Shown here: positions 45,742-55,812 of the stretch, one piece after another | Layout: every line of letters starts with the position of its first letter | Position numbering within the stretch: position 1 is the first letter of the stretch | Assembly: GCA_037447655.1 (NCBI GenBank) | Contig: JBBHKE010000656.1 | Coordinates: 145,686-209,685 of the forward strand | DNA: 64,000 nt | From: Zygnema cylindricum | Taxonomy: Eukaryota > Streptophyta > Zygnematophyceae > Zygnematales > Zygnemataceae | Direction of reading: 5' to 3' | The notes under the pieces: model-generated | Told to the model about the DNA's origin: nothing | The model's input: only the letters and a program-made list of their open reading frames with translations | Databases searched by the model: none | Program-made: the position numbers and the translations under genes

Positions 45742-46687
45742 GTACTTGATCTGGTGACCTCTAGATAGACTACCGTATGGCGTAGCCGTCAGCCGTATCC
45801 GGTACGTCTTGATGAAACGTTATACATATTGGGTTTGATACATATTTATAATGTAACGCATCAGCATACACCATTCAACATATTACAGGACGAAGTAAAA
45901 ATGAAACGTGCGGGACCGCACGAAATAAAGTAGCGCACGAAACGACATCGCATTTCGACAGGCAAACTTGAAAGTTGTTCGTGATCGACCGCTCGCAGAG
46001 GAGCCCGAATTCCGTAGTGGTTTTTGGCGGTTTACTGAGCATATATTAGTGGGTGATACCTGGCTAGGGATGATTGGACAGCGGAGATTGCGGAGGGAGC
46101 AACTTCGGTTCAGGAACTGACACGCGTCAGTGGAGCGGCCATGCTGTACTATGGTCGTACAAGAAGTACAACGGTACCTGTACCTTCTTGTACCTTACAG
46201 ACTTTTGATTGGATTGGTACTCTAGAAGTAGGCTTAGAGAGGTTGTTTACCACTTAGAATATTTTTTGGGTTTCAACCTCTCTCCCAAAGAGCACTTGTA
46301 TTTATAGGCCAACTTTGGTCAGCCATAACTTAATGCTCAGAGGAGCAATTTCATGCTCAGAGGAGCAATTTCAGTGATTCTTTTTGCCGCACACTCTAGG
46401 GGGTCCACGCTACACAAAGGTGTAGTCAGTCAGAGTTTTTGCGTCCCAGGGTGGGACTTATTCTATGCCAAAGTCAAAAGTGAAAATAGTATCCTAGAGG
46501 CTTCACATAAGCTAGACATTCTGTGTACCAACGGAGGTCAAATTCTGTGTACCAATAGAGGTCACAGAATTACATGTGCTCTATGGAGTTTGACAAATTA
46601 CTCTTTGTGAATCATAGAAAAATCGATCAGGATCGTAGCAGGATTAGTCGCACAAAGGTATTGTCACTTCGTTGTACACATAGCAGA

Positions 46688-47005
46688 GGTCACAAAAGTC
46701 AATATTTTATATATCTAAACTGACCGTTTATCTTTTTTCAAAATCTGAGTACCTGACATCCGACCGAGTTATCTCTCCCTCGTTAATGTTGACTCTTACC
46801 CGAAACTCGTTAACGAAAAAAAAAGTTAACCGAAACTCGATTTCTCCCGACTAACCGTACACGCTCGTACTCAAATAAGTAAAGTTTTAATGGTACATTT
46901 CCTTTATACCTTCCACGATACCAAGAGAACAAAGTGCTATAATGTTGGATAGTATGGACATAGAACACTTTCATTTCTTTTTGTTTTTTGCTTACCTGAC
47001 AGTAA

Positions 47006-47074
<69 letters not shown>

Positions 47075-47196
47075 TGAATCAACTGCCCGAATCTACCCGG
47101 CCCCCCAAATTTGGCACTCGAATCCATTCCGGATCCGACGCGGACGGTAGGTTAACGGTTGGCTATGGTTTGTGTAAACTGTTTGCGACTTGTGAC
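46688..47196. mobile_element. ~500-bp MITE-like insertion in the element E 3' LTR
   Basis: The other LTR of element E (about 49605) runs uninterrupted through this point. The insert begins near GTCACAAAAGTC and ends near GACTTGTGAC, an imperfect terminal inverted repeat. It contains a long (AT)n microsatellite. No TSD could be fixed with confidence and there is no coding capacity. Confidence 0.5.
47009..47070. repeat. (AT)n microsatellite, about 31 units
   Basis: An uninterrupted AT dinucleotide run of roughly 62 bases inside the MITE-like insertion. Open frames through it encoding alternating Ile-Tyr are artefacts. Confidence 0.95.
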
Positions 47197-47422
47197 ACAT
47201 AATATCCGAGTGGACGCAATGATCGCGTCACGTTTCGCGAACCAACATTTCTTTGAAATCGTCCTCGAAATTGTCCAACGCCCGTACAGAGAAATGTTGA
47301 TTGCACCTAGCCGTCACAAAAGTACAAAAAGAAACAAAACATCATCGGCGCACTGTAATGAACCAAACATTTGACTACGCGATTTCGGCCGATACAGATT
47401 CCCCCAATATCCTAACAATCCC

Positions 47423-49234
47423 CGTCATATTGGGAGAATCGTTTCGAGGAGCGATACCGATGTTGGTCGCCCCCTCTCCAACAAAAAATCGTACACAAAA
47501 CATAATTCCGTACCCTCACGCTAATTACTAAACGTTCTTACCAAACACACTAAACGTACACTCACTCTCTTACCCCACTTTTTCATCTCACTTTTTACGT
47601 CACTCACGTACGTCTCCCTCACATTTCACTAATTCTTTTCATCACTTCTCACTTCACTCCACTTCCTTATTAATTTAAAAAAAACAAACATCAAAATTTC
47701 TTCGCACTTTCACTTTCGTAACTCTCTAACTATACTTACTCTTAACCAACAAGTTACCCATTGCCCCCCTCCCATTTTCCACACGAAATTAAAATTGTAC
47801 CGCTTCAAGGCCAAAGTCTTCATCCGAGCTAGCAAAATATCCGTGGTTTCTTCCTTAACCATTTCCACAATCAAATTCGTGACTACGGCCACCTCTTTGT
47901 CCTCTGTCCGAGTTTCCATCACCTCAATCAAAACACTGCGCACTAACGTGTCCCAATTGCGTACAAAAGTAACATTGTTTTTTAATGCCTAGACATTTGG
48001 CAGCAAAATGTCCCAATATCAGACATTTGTAACATGTTACATTAGAATTGGTCAGACTTCTATTAGTACCTATATTTTGCATTTCTCCTCTACCTCCTCT
48101 ACCACTACCGCCTCTACTTGTGAATGATCTTCCACCCCCTCTTCCATGGAGTTAATTCATAACCGCATCTGTGGCAACATTACGGGAGGCAGATTCACCA
48201 AACGTAATTGATACCTTCACTCCTTTACTTTTACCATCTTGTGTGTTATCCACTCGCTTCAAACAACTCACCGCATACTAGTCGAGGCCTTTTTTTTATT
48301 TAATAATGTCACTGGGAGTGCGAAGGTATTCGGGAAGAGCGTTCAAAAACACTTGCAATTTGTGGTCTTTATCTAACATTCGACCAAGATTGGTCAATCG
48401 CTCCACAAGAATATTGAATCGTTTCACGACATCGTCAACATATTTGTTTTTTTTGAATCAAAATTAAATAAAATCTTGAAACACAAATTGCTCTTTATCC
48501 ACAACCCTTTTCTCAAATTGATTTTCCAAATCCACCCAACAATTATAAGAAGTTCCATAAGCTAAGAAATGATCTAAAACTGAACCATGACAACTTTTCA
48601 TTAAACCGTTAGTGGAGGAGATATCTTTTCGCTTACACAACATCCTACCTAGGAGATCTTTTGGTTCCCTCTCCTCTCCATTCACAATCTTCCGCAATTT
48701 TTTAAATTAACTCTATTTTAATATATTTTTTCCAAACAACAAAATTCGAGCCTTTGAACAACACATTTTTTTCGGACATCAAAAATTCCCCTAAAATTCG
48801 GCCTCACTGCTGAGATCTAATTCTTATTCCTCATCAATTTTCCCTTTCCCTCTACGATTGTTTTCCCATTTGTTCTTTTTGCCTTCTCCTTCGGAGTCAC
48901 CATCATCACCATTATCCGGATCATGAAACACTTGCAACTTGCTCTTTTAAACAACCAAGAGTTGTTCATCAAAAGCGCGAACAAGTCCATGATACAAGAT
49001 TTGATGCTGCTCAAACACTTGCAACTTGCGATTTGAACAGCCGAGAGTGGTTGACCTAAAGTATGAACAAAATCAAACAAGATATGGGTTTGCTCCTCTG
49101 ACAGCGTAACATTAACCTTTGTTTTATTCTTTTTCTGTCAAAACATATCACTTGGCAGGACGTCATCAAAATGTTCACCACTGATACCCTTTTCACTTGG
49201 TTTCGGCGACGTGTCAGGTTGCTCCGGTGGAGAA
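47423..49234 (-). pseudogene. element E internal region with a copia-like gag
   Basis: Minus-strand reading gives a gag core (WVDLENQFEKRVVDKEQFVF, 48464-48540, then RFNILVERLTNLGRMLDK, upstream of LQVFLNALPEYLRTPS near 48320). About 250 bases later comes a CCHC zinc knuckle CYKCLILGHFAAKC (about 48000-48045). No protease, integrase or RT motif occurs between here and the 3' LTR. A ~110-bp stretch with ACACTTGCAACTTGC is duplicated at 48925-49060. This fits a TR-GAG-type non-autonomous element. Stops indicate decay. Confidence 0.7.
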
Positions 49235-49814
49235 AAGCTTTTAATGACAATCTCTCACTCTTCTTACTCACTCTCATTTCTACCTTTCATTGACTATTTA
49301 TTCTCACTCACACTCACACTGAATATTTTGTTCTGATGTTTGTTTCTTAACTTTAAACACTTACTAAATACTCACTACAAAGATAAGAACAAAAATAACT
49401 CAAAGCAATACAATGCAAACAATCCCTAAACATAACGACCTAGTGCACACTGAGTGCACTTGCGATGGCATGCATCATTGAGCTACCTCTAATCTGACAA
49501 ATCTATTTTTTGTGGTTTGACAAAATACTCTTTGTGAATCGCAGCAGAAACATGCATGTATCATAGCACGATCGGTCACACAAAGGTATTGCTGCTTTGT
49601 CGTACATAGAATATCCACGCAGAGGCAAAGATCGCGTTGAGCTTCACAAACCACCATTTCATTTGATATTGTCCAACGGCCCGTACAAAGAAAAATGATC
49701 GCACCGAACCGTCATAAAAGTACCACCCAAAAAAAACATCATCATCTTACTCAAATGAATCAAACATTTGACAGCACAATTTTGGCCAACGCCGATGCGC
49801 TCAATATCCTAACT

Positions 49815-50130
49815 GCCATTTCGCAAAAGCAAAGGAAGACGCCTTTCTTTCTCTCCCTCTCATACTGTCAATTTTTTTTCTCACTTTTTGAAACAAAATA
49901 TGACAATATTGGTATGCAATAGATGAGTTTTGGGTAATATTTCTTTTGAATATCTTATGGCTTACATAGACACTTAAAGCCCTTTTTAACTCCATGCCCA
50001 CTTACGTTTTTCCCATATCATACACTTCCTTGAATGTTGCTTTGGTTGACATATCAACTGTTTGTTCTCTCTAGCTACAAATACAAATTCAACCTCATCT
50101 TCCGAAACTAAATATCGAACAAAGTGGCAC
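49815..50130. repeat. continuation of the MITE relative right of element E
   Basis: Starts GCCATTTCGCAAAAGC and TTTCTTTCTCTCCCTCTC as in the MITE interior at 31530-31590, and is the other side of the target that ends at 32550. It fades into AT-rich sequence by about 50000, with no gene. Confidence 0.55.
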
Positions 50131-50151
50131 TCAAATTTAATGTGTTTTTTG

Positions 50152-50460
50152 TTGTCGAGCGTGCCTGATTATTGTGAGGGAAGGGCCCACAGCCCGGAGT
50201 TGTCGGCATTGGAGTCTTGCAAATAAACCCCAAATGCGAATGCTTCCCAAAATAATCATCATGCCCATTGCTGCCCACATCTCTTCCATATATATGCATG
50301 CAAAATAAGAGAGATGCTTGGACAAGGAATAGGGATGAGTGAAGGGGGAAGGCAGAAGTTATCCCCTCCCCCTTCCTTCCCCCCCCCTTGGCCGGGGAAA
50401 GGGATTTTGGTTTTGGTAATTGGGCTGATATCCCAATTTTTCTTTGTCAACAGGAAGTCT
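50152..50460. repeat. ~300-bp direct repeat, copy 1
   Basis: Closely similar to 51618-51912. Both begin GAGCGTGCCTGATTATTGTG and proceed through AGGGCCCACAGCC, ATGCATGCAAAATA, GATGCTTGGACA and a C-rich run to GGGCTGATATCCCAATTT. The copies lie in the same orientation, 1.47 kb apart. The second sits directly beyond the stop codon of the gypsy pol at 51948, so these are probably its 3' UTR/LTR sequences. No LTR boundary was resolved. Confidence 0.75.
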
Positions 50461-51617
50461 ATTGCACTTGTTCTCTCAAAACCCACTGTCCTGATCTAGG
50501 GGGTTTCAGTTTACTCCGAAACGGTCACTCCAAAGCGAAAAAAACTCCAGACGAAGACACAAATGCACTACCACGTAGATATATATATATATAAATAAAT
50601 ATGATTGGCTCTCTAGATTTAACAATATCACTTTGCCCCAGAAAAGAGAATAAAAGATATAAAATATGAAATGTACCGAAGCAAGCTTAACATACCCTAA
50701 CAATCAACAATGAGAATTAGGGAAAGGCGACCCCTCTCCCGATAGTATTGTCAAAAGGTATGGTACTCTTGTAACCTTCAGTGCCCGCAGCTCGGAACCG
50801 ACCAAACTCTTTTTAGTTCCAAACAGTAAAAAGTGCAAAATCACCCAAAAGGAAGATAGTGCCAACTACCCGCCCGGACTGTGATTTCCACAAAAGACAT
50901 ATCCAAAACCAAGATTGCAATAGAGTCGAACCAACACAAAGATTCTCCAAAAGAAGGTTTGTTGGAATTTCTGAGGGTTTTCACAGGAGACAGTACTGAA
51001 AAGCAACCTGTCTCCTTCGACCCGAAGTGCTTTATTTATCAAAGTTTGTTAAATTGCACGTCCAAAAGTCAAAGGTACGCTATAAACCAATGAGCAGTAA
51101 GCAAGAGTAATTGAATTGACATAAGACAAAATAATCTATACTACACTTAGGGGAAAAAGTTCTGCTCTGGACTGCGACTAGATTTGCGGCTGGAAGTAAT
51201 TATTTGCTCCACTATTATAAGACAAAGTCTAAAAAATGACACTAACTTGCCAGACTTTGACCTAACGTAATTAATGGACAAAAAGTCAGCTGAGCCTGAG
51301 CTAACTTCCTACTGACGGCTAACAACATAATCTAGATGCAAATCCGGAGAGTTAGGTGGCAATCCACAATGTACCCCCCACGGAGGCTGTCGGAAACTGG
51401 TCCCATGTAACGAAATTGAAATCTTTGAAACCGTAGAACTTAGTTATACGGCCTCTGTTAGACGCAAAATAAAGTGCGTTCCGCTCAGTTTAGGAAATAC
51501 AAGGATCTCTTCCGGCTTGGTGCACTTCCTCCGCCGTATATGAAGACCGTACAGGGTAAAAAAGGCCCAGAAATCCTTGGTGATATAAAGGTATGCCTGA
51601 AAAGCACATGAGCTTGA
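50461..51617. other. spacer between the 300-bp repeats, no gene seen
   Basis: It has short ORFs only, none recognisable. A small purine run (TTAGGGGAAAAAG near 51148) and GC-balanced sequence would fit LTR material, but no second copy is available for comparison. Confidence 0.4.
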
Positions 51618-51912
51618 CAACTGTGGAGCGTGCCTGATTATTGTGAGGGAAGGGCCCACAGCCCGTAGTCATCGGCATTGGAGTCGTGCATTGGAGCCCC
51701 AAATGCGAATGCTCCCCATAATGATGATCATGCCCATTGTTGCCCTCATCCCTTCTATAGATATGCATGCAAAATAGGAGGGATGCTTGGACAGGGAATA
51801 GGGATGAGCGATGGGGGAAGGCGAAAGTTATCCCCTCTCCCTTCCTTTCCCCCCACTAGCCGAAGAAAGGGATTTGGGTCTCAGTAATCGGGCTGATATC
51901 CCAATTTCCCAC
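51618..51912. repeat. ~300-bp direct repeat, copy 2
   Basis: Second copy of the 50152-50460 repeat with scattered substitutions and small indels, ending about 35 bases before the gypsy pol stop codon on the minus strand. Confidence 0.75.
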
Positions 51913-51947
51913 CGTCTCAGTCTAGCGTGACTAATATATAAAAACAA

Positions 51948-54190
51948 TTACCCGCTCCATTCGCAATTCACACAGAACCAAGTGTTAGAGGGTAGAGGGG
52001 GTGGCTCCCATGAGGAGGGGAGATAAGCTGAATGCCAACAGTGACCACACTGGCTGCAGACCAATATGTCGTGTAGCTGGGAGGACTGAGTGCAAGCTGA
52101 TGAACTAGAAGGAGGATCGACAAAGTAAGTGAAGTGAAAAGTGGGTTCGTCTTCCAATCCCGGAAGATGGCAGGGGGCGATATTGATCTGATTATCTTTA
52201 ATTCGTCGACCATCCTTTCCCTCCAATGTAAGAACCCCTTTGTTGGAAAATTCAACCACTCTCAAAATTTCTCTCCCTGTAGGAATATCCAACGTGTCCT
52301 TCTTTTGTTGCATCCGATATGCAAATTCCCCCGGCATAAATCGTTGCTGCCGAGGAACATAATTCCCGCTCCGGCGTTGTGAATACCACAAATGATCTCG
52401 GTGTTGAGCCGCCTGCAAATTGCCCATGGCGAGAGGCATCTCTTGGTGAAATATCTTGGCTTTGTCGGCGATCAGTTTTTCGATTGTCCCCTTGTCATCC
52501 ATTTCTGGGAGGACCACCGCTTGGGCCGATGTAGCTCCTAGCAAGTTAGGATGCCGTCCAAATAGAATGAAATAAGGGCTATAGGAGTGGAGAGAAGCCT
52601 GCCTGCTGAATCTATAACCCATAGCAATCCAAGGCACTTTTCTGTCCCACTCCCCCAAATCTTCTTCAATTGCATATTTCCGTAGTGACCGCTTCAGTGT
52701 TTGTACGCACCTTTCGGCCCAACGGTCGGCTTGAGGGTGGTCACGACTAGTCAGCGGATGGTCGACTAGGCATTTTTCCAAGAGGATGGAAAATTCTCTG
52801 TCAAACTCGGAGCCTTGGTCGGTTAGAACTTCGGCAAGCGCTCGGAATTGGGCTAAAACCCTCTACAAAAAGGCATTTGCAATTGCTTTAGACTCCTTAC
52901 GGGGCAAAACCACCAACTCAATCCACTTGGAAAAATGTTCTATTATGACCAGCACGAAGCGGTTCCCACACTTGCTTGTCGAAAGAGGTCCCAAAAGATC
53001 TAACGACCACCGATAAAACATCCCTCGGATAGGAAGCGAATGAAGCTCAGTCTCGCCCTTTTTGTCAAAAGCTACCTTGACTCTATCCCATGAGGAGCAA
53101 GTCTGCACAATTCAGTTGACTTGGGTCCGCAACCCATGCCACCAATAAGAGCTCGTAACCAAGGAAGTGGTCTTCTTTTGCCCGAAGTGTCCACATTGCC
53201 GATGGAGATTGGAAATCAAAGTTTCTCGGTTAGAGAGGGGAGGAACCACTTTCCTCGTGACGTCTGACCATTTCCGAAGGAGAATAACTTTGTCCCAATC
53301 ATACGCAACCATCTCCGTCTGTACTCCGAATAATTGAATTCCACTCAAGTGGGGAAGAGGCGATCCCTGCTGGATAGATTAGAGAGCATCGGGGTCGTTC
53401 CAGATGTCCTTTTGTCCGGCCCCTATGGGTGCTTGCCCCTCCACATCGACCGAAAAGTTGACAATTCCACCCCAGATTCGGGAAGTTTGATGAAAGCAGA
53501 GGAGGCTCGAATGAGTCCCAAACTCATCTCAGGGTCCTCATTATGTCGATCCTCGGTAGAATCCATGGTGGAGGGATCAGTATTTGGGCTAAGTCCGTCG
53601 GCATTCTCATGGATTTCCCTTGCCCTATGAACAATGTCGAAATTATATTTTTGCTGGATAAGAACCCATCTGGCGAGTTTGGCGGTTAACTTACTATTCT
53701 CCATGATCTATTTCAGGGGTTGGTGATCCGTAATCAAGGTGAAATGGTTTCCGTACAAATAAGGCCAGAAATGCTGGATGGGCCAAACCGCAACGAGAAA
53801 TTCTCGGTGGTAACTGCTATAATTCCCCTCTGCCTTGTTGTTCCTCCGGCTGGCGTAGGCCACCACATATTCAGCTTTGGCATCATCGACTTGGGCCAAA
53901 ACCGCTCCCAATCCAAACCTGCTCCAATCAGTATAAACGAGAGAAGGTCTTTGGTGATTAGGCATGCGGAGAACAAGGTGCTTCTTCAGAGCATCCTTCA
54001 AGAACTGGAAGGAGATCTGTTGTTCTTCCGCCCACTGCCACTCTTAGTCCTTCCGCAATAGCAGGTTAACGGGCTGGGCGTGACTACTGAACTCGCGTAT
54101 TAACCGCCGATAGTAATTGGCCAGGCCCTGAAAGGTGCGAAGGGCCGAGATGTTCTGTGGTGGGGGAAGAGCGTTAATGTAGAAATCAAT
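51948..54190 (-). pseudogene. gypsy F: RT C-terminus, RNase H, integrase and PHD-like finger
   Basis: Minus-strand order from 54190 down: RT thumb block (ISALRTFQGLANYYRRLI), RNase H (VYTDWSRFGLGAVLAQ, FTLITDHQPLK; 53708-54001), an integrase zinc region with HRQCGHFGQKKT, and the core with SLDLLGPLS and VLTDQGSEF. The 277-codon frame 51948-52781 follows, carrying AERCVQTLKRSLRKY, FVYRM-like GEFAYRMQQKKDTLD and APCHLP. After a linker the protein ends with CSQCGHCWHSAYLP ... WFCVNCEW, a Cys/His arrangement like the second half of a PHD finger. Stop TAA at 51948. Several frameshifts are present. The RT is cut by the copia LTR near 54190, and the junction is duplicated. The style of RNase H and integrase suggests the same lineage as the methyltransferase gypsy at 61.4-64 kb (inference). 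Confidence 0.85.
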
Positions 54191-54947
54191 GGTTATTTCT
54201 TTATTTTCTAGGTCTAAATTGGAATATAGAAAGAAGCCAAGGAAGTCTGACTCTAACTTCTCTCTCAAACACTCACAATTGTTGCAGTCACTGAGAAGTT
54301 GGAGAGGAAGCTAAAGCCATGGCTACCTAGGCTATCCAGAGGTTTACGCGAAATAGATTATTTTATTTACAGATAGGAAGGTTTATCTACTTGTTGTTGC
54401 TCCAGCTGGCGTAGGCCACCACATATTCAGCTTTGGCATCATCGACTTGGGCGAAAACCGCTCCTAATCTAGACCTGCTCCAATCAGTATAAACGAGGAA
54501 AGGTCTGTGGTGATAAGGCATGCGGAGAACGGAGTGCTTCTTCAAAGCATCCTTCAAGAACTAGAAAGAGAAGTGTTGTTTTTCCGCCCACTGCAACTCT
54601 TGGTCCTTCCGCAATAGCTCGTTAACGAGCAGGGCGTGACTACTGAACTCAGGTATAAAACTGCCGATAGTAATTGGCCACGCCTTAAAAGGTGCGAAGG
54701 GCCGAGATGTCCTGTGGTGGGGGAAGAGCGTTAATGTAGAAATCAATGGATATTTCATTATTTTCTAGGTCTAAATTGGAATATAGAAAGAAGCCGAGGA
54801 AGTATGCCTCTAAATTCTCTCTCAAACACCCACACTTGTTGCAGTCACTGAGAAGTTGGAGAGGAAGCTAGAGCCATGGCTACCTAGGCTATCCAGAGGT
54901 TTACGGGAAATAGATTATTTTATTTACAGATAGGAAGGTTTATCTAC
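53834..54947. repeat. tandem duplication of a gypsy/copia-LTR junction, unit ~556 bp
   Basis: 53834-54390 and 54391-54947 are diverged direct copies. Each holds the gypsy RNase H/RT segment (GCGTAGGCCACCACATATTC to GGGGAAGAGCGTTAA) followed by the first ~210 bp of a copia LTR (TGTAGAAATCAATGG to GGTTTATCTAC). The duplication arose after the LTR inserted, because both copies contain the same junction. Only the second copy continues into the full LTR. Confidence 0.9.
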
Positions 54948-55797
54948 TAAAAGGTATATGTCGGTGACAGTATTTGATCCTGACACCTACCGACCGTCAA
55001 AGCACCGGTAGCCAGTAGCCTTAGCCGTTAAGTCTAGAAGTTCCGATACATACTATTAGGTTTGATTTGTATTTATATGTTACGACGTTGGAAAATTCAT
55101 TTAACGGCGGATGTTTACGGTTACATAGAACCTGTTATAAAAACGTACGGATTACGGTATGTACAAGAAACAAGTACCGCGAATTTTGTTTCTTTTACGA
55201 AACAAATACCGCGCATGTATTTATGACGGCTACGATTGAAATCTGCATTTAATCGGATGACCGAGAAGAAAGCTGAGATCCCGGAAGAGATTCTCGTCGG
55301 TTTGTGGTCATCGCCACATCGGATGACACGTGGCGAAATTGCGTTGGATTGCGGTATCTCCAGGATTATGGCACTGTATCCGGATATGACATGTGTCGAT
55401 ATTAAGGCCATGTCGTACAATTTCTGTACATAAAGTCACTAGCCGCTGTACTTTTATGCACAACAATTTAATATAATTGGTGCCGTACACTAGTAGATAG
55501 AGTTTGTGAGAGAGATAGGACTTAGAAAATTTGGTATATAGGACCCTCTCTCCCAGAGAGCTTTTGTACAAAAGGTCAACTTTGACCCTCCATAACTTAG
55601 TGCTCAGGGGAGCAAATTCAGAGATTCTTTTTGCTATCGACTCAAAGGAGTCTTGCCTTTTCAAGGGTGAAGTTGGTTAGAGTTTTTGTCTGCCACGATG
55701 GCAGTTGTTCTTGTTGAAACAGAAAGGGGTCAGGGTTATCCTAGAGGCTTCTTGGATGCTATCCACTCTAAGGACTTATGGAGGTCTCAGAGTTTTA

Positions 55798-55812
55798 GGT
55801 TATGGGCCCACC
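55798..55812 (+). promoter_or_regulatory. primer binding site of copia D
   Basis: GGTTATGGGCCCACC starts right after the 5' LTR and is the exact complement of the initiator tRNA-Met anticodon-arm sequence as I recall it. It is identical to the site in copia A. The ATG within it is the gag start codon (55802). Confidence 0.75.

Larger units (their letters stand above)
32992..46574 (+). mobile_element. copia C, full-length but disrupted, inside element E
   Basis: The 5' LTR is 32992-33555 plus 40020-40403, split by copia A. Internal sequence is 40404-44667, and the 3' LTR is 44668-46574, split by the insertion at 44834-45741. LTRs start TGTAGAAAAAGG / TGTTGAAAAAGA and end AATTACA. Flanks are TGTGT at the left and TGTGC at the right, a 5-bp duplication with one change. 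The uninterrupted target is visible in the other LTR of element E near 49500. The 3' LTR end has an extra tandem copy of a ~30-bp TTCTGTGTACCAA segment. Confidence 0.85.
32551..49814 (-). mobile_element. element E: gag-only LTR retrotransposon holding the nested insertions
   Basis: Outer boundaries are set by GCCAT at 32546-32550 and 49815-49819. The 5' LTR (minus strand) is about 49235-49814. The 3' LTR is 32551-32991 plus 46575-47422, split by copia C. The two LTRs share the block with repeated CACTCACACTCACACTGAAT, the CTACCTCTAATCTGACAAAT block, and the segment CTCTTTGTGAATC ... CAATATCCTAAC. The minus-strand LTR start is TGTTAGGATATTG, clear at 47422. The 5' LTR lacks about 125 bp present at its internal end in the 3' LTR. 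Internal sequence is about 1.8 kb with gag only. Confidence 0.75.

Noticed and set aside
46942-47202. ORFs encoding alternating Ile-Tyr
   Set aside because: Produced by the (AT)n microsatellite; no conserved protein.
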